The notes under the pieces were generated by a model. The model was not told where the DNA came from. It saw nothing but the letters and a program-made list of their open reading frames with translations, and ran no database searches. A stretch of 64,000 nucleotides of DNA from Cytidiella melzeri (taxonomy: Eukaryota > Basidiomycota > Agaricomycetes > Polyporales > Irpicaceae). Position 1 is the first letter of the stretch. Each line of letters starts with the position of its first letter. The stretch covers positions 1 through 64,000 of the forward strand of contig JABYQR010000195.1 of NCBI GenBank assembly GCA_022592445.1, written 5' to 3'. The position numbers and the translations under genes were made by a program. Below, piece after piece: positions 43,786 to 55,800 of this stretch.

Positions 43786-44253
43786 TTAAATAAACTCAGT
43801 CATTATTACCGTCTGCCAAGCATCATCATCGTCTTCAGCTTCCTTGTACCATTGTGCCATAGAAGGTCTGCAAAGTAAGTCTCCTGTGCAACTGTAGTGA
43901 AAGGCAGGGATGAGGTGAACACCTCGAACAACCTGGCTGGGGTCCAGGAACCAAAATGGTCCCTCGTCATCTTTGCTCACAAAGCCTACATAGTCCAAGC
44001 GTCTCGTAGGGAACCCACCTGGAGCTGACAAGTCTTGTCCAAACCCGCAGCGCATGAGTACACTATCCAAGGAGATCCAGTAACTCAACGCATCAAATAA
44101 ATTCACTTGTGAGAGGATGGTAGTCGTCTGAGGGAGTGTGGTAAGGCAGCACATGAGTACACTATCCAAAGAGATACAGTAACTTGATGTGGCAAATAGA
44201 TTTACCGACAAGAGCACCACTTGGAGAGGAAATGGTAAGGAGGCTAGGCTCAT
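43786..44253 (-). pseudogene. Fragment of a transposon-associated protein
   Basis: A minus-strand frame of 155 codons. Its C-terminal half (GFVSKDDEGPFWFLDPSQVVRGVHLIPAFH ... WQTVIMTEF) resembles, from memory, a conserved stretch of proteins repeated in mushroom genomes near DNA transposons. The N-terminal half contains two similar units (VNLFATSSYCISLDSVLM and VNLFDALSYWISLDSVLM), an internal duplication. Normal neighbours of that region are missing. A chance resemblance cannot be excluded. Confidence 0.35.
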
Positions 44254-44770
44254 TGGAATGTGGATGGTTGATGGTTGTGGTGGTTGGAGTGGTGAAGGAC
44301 AAAGTCATGTGGGTGGTGGTGAGAGCAAATAAGGAGGTGGTGGTAGTGGTGGTGGCAGTGACAACGTTGAAGGTAGAGATGGAGGTGGGCTTGGGGGTAG
44401 TGGTATTGGCTGTGTGCCAAGTCTGGCTGGACTTGGTCGACGCAACGCGACACGGCAAAGTCAGGAGCACTCAACATTTCTCAGGTGCCCAAACCACTCT
44501 CACTGCCACCACCACGTACCACGACAACCACACCACCTCCTCCTCCTGCAATGCCCCCCCCCACCACCACCACCACTACTACTCCTACTATCTTTTTCTT
44601 TGCTCTCATCATCACCAACATCACTATTACTCACACAACTTTGTCCTTCACGACCCCAACCACCACGACCATCAACCACCCACATTCCAATGAGCCTAGC
44701 CTCCTTACCGTTTTCTCTCCAAGTGGTGCTCTCATGGGTGAATCTATTTGCCACGTTGAGTTACTGGATC
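44160..44770. repeat. Imperfect inverted repeat with low-complexity interior
   Basis: The arms 44,160-44,335 and about 44,600-44,770 are inverted copies (both, on opposite strands, read ATTCCAATGAGCCTAGCC and TCTCCAAGTGGTGCTC). The middle is CCA/TGG-rich, simple-sequence-like DNA. It could form a hairpin, or be a duplicated transposon end. Confidence 0.7.
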
Positions 44771-44789
44771 TCCACCCACATTCCAACTC

Positions 44790-45060
44790 ACGGTAGCGGA
44801 GCATCTGCTACAGGAGTCCTCTTACACCAGCTTTACCACCTCCTCCTCTCCATAACCTCACGGTAGCAGAGAATCTGATACCAGAATCCTTGGCCAGCAC
44901 CAACACTTTGACAACAACCTTCAACACACGTCCTCACACACGGTAGCGGAGCATCTGCTACTGAAGTCCTCCACCACCAGCTGTACCACTTCCTCCTCTC
45001 CATCAACTCACGGTAGCGGAGTATCTGCTACCGGAGTCTTCACCCTTGACTATCTTGACA
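44790..45060 (+). repeat. Four degenerate tandem units, about 70-80 bp each
   Basis: The core GGTAGCGGAGCATCTGCTAC recurs, with changes, near 44,793, 44,863, 44,942 and 45,013, followed in most units by GAGTCCTC, an ACCACCAGCT-like stretch and CCTCCTCTCCAT. Non-coding as far as I can see. Confidence 0.7.
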
Positions 45061-45297
45061 GCAGAGCATCTGTCTGTCCAAGTCACTTGTGACCTCCGTA
45101 GCATCAGAGCCTGCAGCCTAGTTTCTGCCTGGACTTGTCTGCTCGTAACAGCCAAGCTTTTGCAAGGACGCGCCGCTCCTTCAAGAAGGCCAACGTTTGA
45201 AAAGGTCTGTTCCTAAACTGATCTTCTCGTAAGTACATGGACCCTTTTTGTGACATTACATACATCCACCTTGTGTGCATAGTCCAACAAACACCAA

Positions 45298-46093
45298 TTG
45301 CACCTAGCTCTCCCGTCCACTCTTCCTCACATTAGCAAAGTCATCATTCAGCACTATCTGTCTCCCAACTCAGTGATTCATCCATCTCTTCCGTTGATTC
45401 TTGTACAACAATGTCTACGGCTGCATCTAACTCAACCAGAGCCACATCTGTCTCCTTCCGACACTTCTCTGTATCAACAGGCTCTACTCCAGCTCTGATC
45501 TCACCACTTGCTCTGTCACGACCACCATTGTGGAGAAATTAAGACATGCTCGTTCTGGCTTTGTGCAGCTGTGGACTGTTTCAATGCTCAAATATGAGGG
45601 CCAGTTCAGGCTTCTCTGTCCGAAAAACGCCCAAGCCTCCGTAGACACCATTATGCATGCTGTGTCTCCCCAGGCACAGCTCATACTGCCTATTCTCTGG
45701 AACGTGCTGCAGGACAACACACTGCAGACAAGAGTGTACGCAATGGGCCACATCAAAATCTTCCTCGAAGTGCACGGGAGTTTTGCACGGCATTCGATTG
45801 AGAGCGTTGGAGGCGTGGACACATTAGAGAAGTGTCTCAAGGCGTTGGAAGATGCAAATCCAAGCACGCAAGAGACAACGAGGCAGGTGTTCTGGATATT
45901 TGACGGTGTGTGGCAGAATTGGCGATGCGCACTCATAAAGCAGCTGGAGAAGGCCTGTCTGAGTCCAGAGCTCTTGGCGGGGTTGCAGACCACAACTGCG
46001 CAGAGGCCGTTGCTTAAGAAGCAGAGGGTTGCTGCAGCTATTGCGGCAAGTCGAGCAAAGACAAAGGCAACTGCAACAGTGATCCGTTGTTGA
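45298..46093 (+). pseudogene. CLASP-like TOG-domain fragment
   Basis: The open part (45,530-46,093, 187 codons) is predicted all-helical. It ends with a block typical of the last helices of a CLASP/Stu1 TOG array: VYAMGHIKIFLE, GGVDTLEKCLKALEDANPSTQETTRQVFWIFDGVWQNW, then a basic tail KKQRVAAAIAASRAKTKA. CLASPs bind microtubule ends, and full-length proteins exceed 1,000 residues, so this is at most a single TOG unit. The frame continues upstream (45,298 onward) without a good start. No microtubule-binding Ser/Arg linker or other TOG was seen nearby. It may be a duplicated fragment carried along with transposons, or an unrecognised divergent gene. Confidence 0.45.
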
Positions 46094-46621
46094 GGCACCA
46101 GGCAACTTTGCAGGCTCTGCGCTAACTGTGGTTGTCCATATTAGAAGTTCTGATAGACTGACAGTCACAATAACTGTCAACAGAGGCTGTGTGTGTAATG
46201 TATCACGTACAATTTGACCAGCTTTGAGCCCATGAAAAGCTACAATACAAGTGCAGTGACCACCACACATTATTTACGTCACAATGCTCTTGTCCATAAA
46301 CGGAAGGTGAGAATATATTTTCTTAACACAAAATAAAACATCTCTCGAACGCACAACACCAACCTGCCAGACCAACCTAACCACTCAAGTACGTGCCACT
46401 GATAGGAACATTAACATGCGCATAGGTATTTATCGCTGTTATGCAGAGCTATTCACGCTGCATCTAGAAGGTGCCATGGGAGTCATGTCGTTTTTGCCAT
46501 TTTTCTGGTGATGGTGGAAGGATATCTCAGTATATAATTCCTCTGGCAGTTAGCAGTGGTATACTTGATCCTGTGGAAGCAACGGAGTTGGTGGTTGTAG
46601 CAACTAATGATGGATTTGGAA
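46094..46621. other. Intergenic, nothing recognised
   Basis: Short frames only, with no repeats or RNA genes apparent. Confidence 0.4.
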
Positions 46622-49600
46622 TCACTGACAGAGGTGAGTCATTGTCATCTTGTTTCCAGATCCACAGGGCCGGAATAAACACTGACTGGTATCTCTAGGA
46701 TTTCTCATCTTCAGCACAATCTGCTGGATGACATTGTAAAACTCACCATACAAGCTATTCATGTCGAGCAAAAAATGTGGATCTTCAAGCATCACTGTGA
46801 TGCCATGCAGCGCTGGTAAGGTTCTTGCTGTATCGTGCTTGAATTTTTGATCTAGCTGGAGCTGAAGAGCTCTGCAATTGTTGACGGACTTTCCATTGGA
46901 ATGAAAATGTTTTGTGAGCACTTCATAGGCTTTAGGGATAAAAACAGTGCATACCTTGACTTCAGTGCCAGCGGTATCAGGCTGATTGCTGATTTGTACT
47001 TCATCATCCAAAGCCAACAACTTGCCTGTTGTCCTCAAGATTTCAGAAGCTTTGTCAGCATCAGCTTCTAATAAGACAGTGCTGCGAGGATGCAAGGGCA
47101 GTGGCAATAAAGAGTCCTTGTCAGTATCAGAGTGACTGAACCGAGCTGACTCCAAATGCCTAGGTAGCCCTGTACTCTCACTGCAATCTAGCAGGAGAGA
47201 GTTTCCCTGCACTGCTGCAATGCTGGACGTCTGAGACCTCTGAAGAGATCCCTCCAACGGTGGAGAGGTTACTGCCTTTGTGTAGGATTTGCCATACCAA
47301 GCACGGTTTTTCGCCTCAATCTCCTTTGCATCTGACAAGCTGGCCGGGAACAAGAAGGAACCGCAAAGGATGTGGCCTCCTTCCATCCATTGCTCAACCA
47401 GCATTCTAAATGCTCGCATATGCTTGCAGGCACCACTCCGTTGAAGCCAGTCTGGGCAAGTACAGGTTGCTGCTCCGGTAGGGTGCATAGTGAGCCAGTA
47501 GAACGTATGTTCGCTGCTCATTGATGCGCATTTTGTCCACAGCTCGTAGGGCCGTGCACTTGGGACAGGCGCCAGCTTTCTCGACACAAAGATGGCACGT
47601 GCATTGGCATCACGTCGTTCATCAGCTGAATATCATGCAAGCCAAGGGCAAGGTGCACCAGATGAGGTATGCAAACGCAAGTTTGATGATGTTGCAGTGA
47701 TCACTGAATGGTCGAACTGCTTATGTCGCCAGGTATTGTACTGTGTGACCATACAATGCTGTGCATAGATTTGAGGAAGATTGTTGGAGACAAGACAATA
47801 AAGAAGCATGTCAAATTGTAGGCAATGGCCGGAGTGCTGCCATTGAGGTACGTATTTCTGCTTCAAATTGCCGTTGAGCGATTCTAGGTGGTTAGTTGTA
47901 GGAAGCACACCCTGTACCGGGATTCCTAAGCAATTGACCACTTTCTTATGCCCGTGAAGGGACCGGCTACTCCATAGCTCTTGAGGCATCCAGGTTGTGA
48001 GCAAGTAGTCCAAATACTTTGCTATGCCATCGAGGTACTGTTTTCTGTCTCTATCCAATCCTAGGAAACTGAAATCTTCACAAGCTCGATTGATCAAATG
48101 CAAGCCATCTGCGTGGCAAGTAGTGGCCAGAAGTCTACAAGAGATCATTTGGGCATGGAATCCGGTAAGTAATCTGCTGTACGTATGCTTCTTCCAGAGT
48201 TAACAGTCTGCTATTTGCGTATATGCACCAGTGGGACTTGCTACGCGGCAGTGAACTCTTCTGTTTATTTGTCCAGCATTGGCACATGTGAAACTTACAC
48301 AGCAAGAGGATGAGATTGCTCCACACACGTAGAAGGGCACTGCGCTCTTTGAAGTCCGTATCTGTGATTGCAGCGTACAGTGTCAACCTTTCGCCATGCC
48401 GCTTGCCAAGCCAGGATTTCCATCCAGAGAGAAGCTCCGTGAGAATATTTGTGTCATATACCGCGTGTGTCGCACAATTAACAGATGGGGCAGAGAATAA
48501 GAGCATTGCTACTGGAAGGCCATGCCACTGTGGGCAAAGGCCGATTTCACATGGCATGAAATTATTGTGAGAGTTATTTGAGAGGTTAAAAATCCCGTGA
48601 ATATCTGGTTATGTTTGGTGGGTTAGATTAATATATAATCAAAGACATTTTTGTGATTTTTCTACAAATTTTTAAGCCTATCTACTGGCAGCCTTCCCGC
48701 ACTCCGAAAATCTGCGTGAATATTGATTTTTTGGGCAGATTTCCAACCGAGCTAAAATTATAAACACAAATAGATTTCCCACGTGTGTTGGGTGATGGCA
48801 AACATAACATGGCAAACAACTTTCCAGAACTTTTCAATAGCACGTCGCCGGAAATTTTACCTGCCCTTTCCTTTTCTGGATTTTTTCATGCCCTTTTCCG
48901 AATCTGTGGAAGGCATCTTTTCCACTTGATTTTCTGAGCCTTGAAAGGTAAACTTCCTTTCATTTTTCTTTCTGATTTAACTACCACTCAAAAAACAGAA
49001 ATTCCTGCCCCTGGAAAGGCACAGAATGTGTATAGCATTATTTTGTATTCTCAAACATTAAGAAACAATCCCGAGCCCAAAATTGCTTATGGATTATCTG
49101 CTGATAGTTAACATTTAAGTGGATAATCATGCAAATTTTAAGGCGTGTGAAATTGGTGTTTGCCCCTAGTGTGCCCGGATTTGTCAACTCCAAGGGCAAT
49201 CCAAACAAGGAGCCGTGAGGTGCAGAGTCCAAACATTCCATCTAGGACAAGTTGCTTCTTATGACAGAACTCCCATGCAGCATCTTGCATTTCTGGTGTC
49301 GATATGGAGATCTTTAACTGTTCTCCCTCACTAGCACAGGTGCTGTACTGGAAGACAGATTTATGAAGGTTGGGCTTGAAGTGAGTACTGTCAGGTTTCA
49401 GCCAATTATTGACGTTATGTTCTGCGGCAATCTTGATGTCAATACTAAAGGCCTTGCAATAGTGTTGTTGGTAAAGCTGATTGAAATCCAAAGATAATAT
49501 ATTGTAGTGATGGTTTACGGTGGCGAGCTTGTTGGCTGGGCTCTGACCTCGGTATACATGGTGAGTGAGCATGTCGATATTGGTAGATTGATTAACATTA

Positions 49601-49956
49601 ATCCTAGAATAACTCAGATCATTAGACATTGTTGGGGCCAACATATAGGTAGCAGCAGCATACCCTGCTCTGTTTCCCAACTGCCTCAGTGCAACCTCAA
49701 CAACGTGCTCATGCAGTGGGATAGCAGGGATCTTGTCCAGCTCTGCCGTACAACATTTGTTGTTGTGCTCTAGGTAGGCAAGGACTTGCATGACCACACT
49801 CATCTTACTGTCTTCCCCTATCTGATATGTCATGTTGGCATGAGCGAGGCAGCCGGTGTAGATGTATGCTGCTCGCCAAATAGCATGATCCTCACTGGTT
49901 CCAGCCTGGCCTGTCTCAGCTACCCCATAAGCTTCGTCATGTGTTTGCTTCTTCAA
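46622..49956 (-). pseudogene. Mutator-like (MULE) transposase, interrupted
   Basis: The minus-strand N-terminal part (49,956-49,138) ends KKQLVLDGMFGLCTSRLLVWIALGVDKSGH. After the MITE-like insertion the frame resumes at 48,530 with HGLPVAMLLFSAPSVN, then ITDTDFKERSALLRVWSNLILLLCKFHMCQCW, the MULE catalytic-domain signature. Further parts follow at 48,148-47,633 (TCHADGLHLINRACEDF; LPTTNHLESLNGNLKQKY) and 47,587-46,622, which starts with a SWIM zinc finger (CTCPDWLQRSGACKHMRAF). The pieces lie in different frames; some joins may be introns (for example near 48,140 and 47,610). No terminal repeats of the element were identified. The insertion makes it non-functional. Confidence 0.8.
48532..49166. 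mobile_element. MITE-like insertion in the MULE transposase
   Basis: About 635 bp with inverted ends: GGGCAAAGGCCGATTTCACA on the left and, reverse-complemented, GGGCAAACACCAATTTCACA on the right. It is AT-rich inside with no ORF. It sits exactly where the transposase reading should pass from GVDKSGH to GLPVA. The TSD is not clear (flanks CCACTG and TAGTGTG). Confidence 0.72.
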
Positions 49957-51778
49957 GTTCCCCTTCTTATGTACTGATGTATTGTAACTGCAGACACTTC
50001 AAGTAACAAAGACAACAAGATTAACATGTCAAATTCATGCAATTGAAGTGAGTGCTACTACCATTGGTATAGTACACACTTTATAGTACCAGTACAGGTA
50101 GCCCACTTTGTTGACCATACTATACTCCACTTACTCTCTAACTGTTCAGTGATTGAGAGTCCAAACAGTGCTGCATGCAAAGGTGAGTGGCCGCGACCTG
50201 ACTTCCAGTAGAGGGAGAGAAGACACAAGTGTGAAATTGACCCGCAGACCAGAGACATGCCAGTTGAGTACGTTGTTTCTCACTACAATAAAGATATCTA
50301 ATCTTGAGCTTGAGGATAAATCAGTACAAGAAGATGAGGCACATCGTGAATCCATACTTCAATGTTCTTGCGTCGCTCATCCCAACCAAGAGCAGGAAGG
50401 CCTTCAAGCCCGCTCAGGCCCAGCAATCCGTGTTTGACACACAAAGCTCCCATGCTGTCGCACAAGCCATACTGCAGCTGCAGCATCCAGAGAATAAGTG
50501 TTTGATTCTCTGCTACAGTGAATGTGTGTACTTACATTGGTATCGGACAATGCATCTGCAGCTTGCGTTTCCTCAACATTCTGGCTGTGATATGGCAGTG
50601 AAAGCGGGCCTTCCTGTGCACACAAGTGGAGAAGTTTGGGCATGGCTACGTAGTCGATAGTGTTGCTTTGAGCAAGGGGCAAGAAAACTTAGAAAGAGGC
50701 CAATGAGCGATTAGTATTGAAGAGGGTGATTAAGGGAGGAGCAAATGCAGCTCTCTCTTGAGGCTGTTTGACCTTGACTCGACAATGTTGCTCTAGCAAC
50801 ACCTCATGCATATGCTGTAGCACAAGGCAAATCCCCTGAAGCTGCAAATGGATTTTTGCTGAATGTGTTACACAGCCATGCAATGCACTTACAGAAGACA
50901 GCAGTAAACAGTACTTATTCACATGCTGCAACACGTTTTTTTTTCTTTTCAGAAACACATTGAGCTACACATTAGTTGGTGCAGCTACCTCGTTGCCACT
51001 GGCCCACCTTCTATGGCGCAACTAATTTTTTTGGTGTCCAGTGGTGTACCTTCTCCTGCATGGAACCTTTGAGGTACCCCATAATTTGATACTATAACCC
51101 ACCGACACATAACCTCTTCACAGAGAATTTGCAATTATCAATGCCCAACTCTTCTACCCTATAAGGATACGCACAGCCTTTCACGTGATCTAATGATGCA
51201 CCTCTGCGCTGTCTTCTCTTCTTCAACAACACCGCCTTCTCATCCCCTGTCTCTTTATTCGCTTCCTCCTCTCTCTCCTCGCTTCCTTGTGCCAACTCAT
51301 CACCTTCTCCCTCTCCATCAACCACGTCATTCTTTGTTACGGCTGGCTGTCCGTAGAGTGCACAGACCTTCCAGGCACATTTGATGGTGGTTGAACAGCT
51401 GGCTTACCATTTTAGGCCATCAGGAACCATCATTTTATTGATGTGGTCACTATCTCAGCTTTTAGTGTTTGGGAGCTTATTTACCTACGCAATTAGGCCA
51501 GTATTGATAGTATTTTTGGCTTTTTTGGCTTTTTGACTCAGCCTAGAGGTATTTGAAATGTATTTACAATAGCTTTTGACAACAATACCTCAAGCATTGA
51601 CAACCATGGGGAATTTGGTGGCAAGATGAGCAATTTTTTTAGGGTAGTCAGCCTGAATTGTAATACAATCCTATGTACCACTACTGGATGAGACGACAGC
51701 GAAAAGACGTCAGCTGATAAGCGAGCGCCACAAAGAAGGCGCGATGGCGGGACGACAAAGGAGGGCAGTGACTGTACT
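49957..51778. other. No gene supported
   Basis: Only short frames without family features on either strand. A minus-strand frame at 51,092-51,325, rich in Glu/Lys, could be an exon but has no partner. The part from 50,050 to 51,000 looks like decayed repetitive DNA. Confidence 0.4.
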
Positions 51779-52670
<892 letters not shown>

Positions 52671-52851
52671 AGTAGCTGTTCGTGGTGGGCGACGTCGAGG
52701 AGGTATCGCAGTCCGAGTCCGATTTGTTGGGGAGCGGAACGGTGCCGGAGACAAACGGAATACGATCACGTGTTGAGCAATTCGGTCCCTGCACTTAAAT
52801 ACGCTGAGCAGTGCTTGACACTTTACTCTTCCTCCCTCCCTGCTCGCCGCC
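52671..52851. promoter_or_regulatory. Divergent promoter region TRM8 / citrate synthase
   Basis: 181 bp between the two start codons. TTAAATACGC at about 52,795 is a weak TATA candidate for citrate synthase, and a CT-rich stretch (52,820-52,845) precedes its ATG. Confidence 0.45.
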
Positions 52852-54682
52852 ATGTCCTCAGCTCTTCTTCGTTCTATCACCCGCCAGGTGCTGTTCTCTC
52901 TCTCTTCCTGTTCTCTCACACAACCTCACCTCTCCCAACAGACACCCACTTCGTCATTCGCTCGCACAGCGCGTCTGGCCTCCACTGCTGCGAAGCAGCA
53001 AACACTCAAGGAAAGGCTTGCAGAGCTTATTCCTAGAGAGATTGAAAACGTGCACTCCTTTTTCTCTTTTCCCGTGCTAGCGAATATTCACCGCTTCTCC
53101 AGGTTAAAGCCGCCCGCGCTGAACATGGCAAAAAATCATTTGGTCCCGTACTTGTCGACCAGCTCTACGGGTGTGTACTTTCATCACATCTGCGCTGTTC
53201 ACTCTGCTTATCAGCACACAAACAGTGGCATGAGGGGCTTGCCCGCTCTCATTTGGGATGGCTCAGTGCTCGACGCCGGTGTGTGCTTTCCATCACCGTG
53301 GTAATACTCTTTTAACATATCCCCATTGATTGCAGAGGAGGGTATTCGTTTCCGTGGAAAGACCATCCCCGAGTGCCAAGAACTTCTGCCCAAAGCTCCC
53401 AGTGGCTCCGAACCCCTCCCTGAGGCACTTTTCTGGCTCCTGGTCACCGGGGAGGTTCCTACTCAAGAGCAAGTCTCCGCTCTGTCTAAAGAATGGGCCG
53501 CTCGCGCTGCTATTCCAGGGTTCGTGGAGGAACTGCTTGACAGGTGTCCCCCCACCCTCCACCCCATGAGCCAATTCAGCTTGGCTGTCACTGCTGTAAG
53601 CTGCTTTCTATGCCTCTGTATCCTGTTGGTGCTAATCATTTTCTCAGCTGAATCACGATTCAACCTTTGCAAAGGCATATCAGCAGGGAATATCAAAAAA
53701 AGACTACTGGGGTCCTACATTTGAAGATTGCATGGACTTGTGAGTGTTGTTACATGGTACCCAACAACCTTAATCTCACCTCAAGTAGAATTGCCAAATT
53801 ACCTAACATTGCCGGTCGTATTTACCGCAATGTTTACGGTCAAGGCAAGCTTCCCCCCATCGACGCCAGCAAGGATTACTCCTGGAACCTGGCCTCGCTC
53901 CTTGGCTTTGGCGAAAATGCTGCTTTCGTAGACTTGCTCCGCCTCTACATCACGATTCACAGGTGAGGCCTGCCCCCTGTCTGACACAATCAGCTGTCTT
54001 ACGTCTTACGTTCGACTAGTGATCACGAGGGCGGTAACGTTTCCGCTCACACCGGTAAACTGGTCGGCTCCGCGCTCTCTGACCCATTCCTCGCGTTTGC
54101 CGCTTCCTTGAACGGCTTGGCCGGTCCTCTTCACGGTCTCGCTAACCAAGAGGTGCTCATCTGGCTTCGCAAGATGCAGTCGAAGATTGGTGAGAACGCT
54201 AGCGATGAGGCTGTCAAGGAATACGTCTGGTCGACCCTCAAGAGTGGACAAGTCGTTCCTGGCTACGGTCACGCCGTACTCAGGAAGACTGATCCACGTT
54301 ACACTGCTCAACGCGAGTTTGCCCTCAAGCATCTTCCTGACGACCCACTGTTCAAGCTGGTTGCCCAAATATACGATATTGTCCCCAATGTCCTCTTGGA
54401 AGCTGGCAAGGCGAAGAATCCTTGGCCCAACGTTGATGCTCATTCCGGTGTGCTGCTAACGCACTACGGACTTAACCAAATGAACTACTACACTGTGTTG
54501 TTCGGCGTGTCTCGTGCCTTTGGTGTTGCCGCTCAGCTGATTTGGGATCGCGCTCTCGGTGCTCGTAAGTATCTCAATTGTATGCCCTGTGCGTCTTGCT
54601 CATTCTTGTCCGCGCAGCTCTTGAACGTCCCAAGTCATACTCCACTGCTGCTATTAACAAGATATTCGAGGGCAAGAATTAA
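52852..54682 (+). CDS. CIT1: Citrate synthase, mitochondrial
   Basis: Nine exons; introns at 52,888-52,941, 53,050-53,102, 53,171-53,225, 53,279-53,335, 53,596-53,647, 53,740-53,788, 53,963-54,019 and 54,565-54,617, all GT-AG. The N-terminus [12 protein letters not shown] ... FARTARLAS is a mitochondrial presequence rich in Arg/Ser. The enzyme condenses acetyl-CoA and oxaloacetate in the matrix. Catalytic residues are visible: His in [11 protein letters not shown], His in [16 protein letters not shown] and Asp in [36 protein letters not shown] and the ends PLERPKS and KIFEGKN are typical of eukaryotic citrate synthases. Complete, with no defects seen. Confidence 0.97.
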
Positions 54683-55327
54683 TGATCTTCGCTGAGAATT
54701 TCCTACCGTGAATGGATCTTTGTCTTCCAGTAAACCTACAATCATGAATTACCATAGGGCTACCATGCTGTCACCTATTGTGCTACTGTTTGTAGTTATG
54801 AACGCGCTTCAGCGGTTCTGTACGTCTTGAACGCTGAGAACATCTGTGACTAGTGCGCTTCGGCGCCTCACGGTCTGTCAACTCTCTTAAGCAGGTACAC
54901 ATCTCCACTACTCACCGCACATCAGGCTCCATTATTATTGAAAAATAGTTGCTAAATATCTTGAATATTATTTACCTATTGTGCGAATATCCTTGGTGCC
55001 CAATATTGGTGAGATATTCTGTAAGGAAATGTGCGGGACGGCCACATTGGGCAAAGAAGCTCGATATCGATAGAGTGCGACGTGCGTGACAGAGAATGTT
55101 CGTTTTGGCAGCTGAAGAGCTTGCTGCTCTTCTTCGACGTCCAGGACGATGGCTTGCACGTCCTCGCCTTCGACCGCCGCCTCTCCCTCTCTCTCTTTAC
55201 CACCACCACCACCCCCCTCCCCGCCCTCGTCCGCGACGACCAGCCGTCTACGCTCGTTATATGCCGTATCCTTAATTCTCTACTCGCAGGCAAACTTTGC
55301 CTAGTCCACAGTGCCTCCATAGCTTCC
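54683..55327. other. Intergenic region with one doubtful frame
   Basis: A plus-strand frame (55,031-55,405) runs into the membrane-protein fragment below, but its upstream part has no recognisable features and is CT-rich. No promoter element stands out. Confidence 0.35.
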
Positions 55328-55749
55328 ATGGCATACTCGTCGGTAACCATACAAGCAGAGCTAATCGGAACATTCATCGAGATTCTCATTTACGGTACGT
55401 TCTAAATGTTATTCTCGCAGGCTTCCTGGCCCTCCTCATTGCTGCAGATATATGTCAGTCTTGTCTTCTTTTTTCTCCGTCTCGCACCGTATATTTATTG
55501 TTGACCGACAGCACTCAGAGCATACGCCGTGTATCTTCTTGCGGCGACTCGCCCAGGCGACGATGCACTCGCGGGACGCGTAACCGACCGTGTCAAATGG
55601 TTTTATGCCGTAACGCTAGTGGTCAATTTGATTTGCACCGGTGAGTACCGGCATTCTTCACTGACAGTGCACTTGACTTTGAATGCATTTTGTGATCTCC
55701 TCCTCTAGTTCTCATCGCTCTCAAAATATGGGTGGGAAAGAGTTTGTGA
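55328..55749 (+). pseudogene. Truncated multi-pass membrane protein gene
   Basis: Four short exons can be joined. MAYSSVTIQAELIGTFIEILIYG is followed by intron 55,394-55,420, unusually short at about 27 nt and doubtful. Then come FLALLIAADI, LRAYAVYLLAATRPGDDALAGRVTDRVKWFYAVTLVVNLICT (about 55,511-55,640, after an intron) and LIALKIWVGKSL ending at 55,749. The result, under 100 residues with about three hydrophobic segments, resembles part of the large seven-helix membrane protein families of Agaricomycetes, of which more than half would be missing. It ends about 50 bp before the carboxypeptidase ATG. Family assignment is tentative. Confidence 0.4.
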
Positions 55750-55800
55750 AGCAGAATGACCTCGTTTGTGAGTTTGTATCTCAGGTGAAGGTGGTGATAC

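Noticed and set aside
44480..44620. CCA-rich stretch considered as a CRISPR-like or telomere-like array
   Set aside because: Simple-sequence DNA without regular unit or spacers.
50153..50682. Overlapping frames of 60-118 codons on both strands
   Set aside because: None has a domain, good start context or splice partner; probably decayed repetitive DNA.
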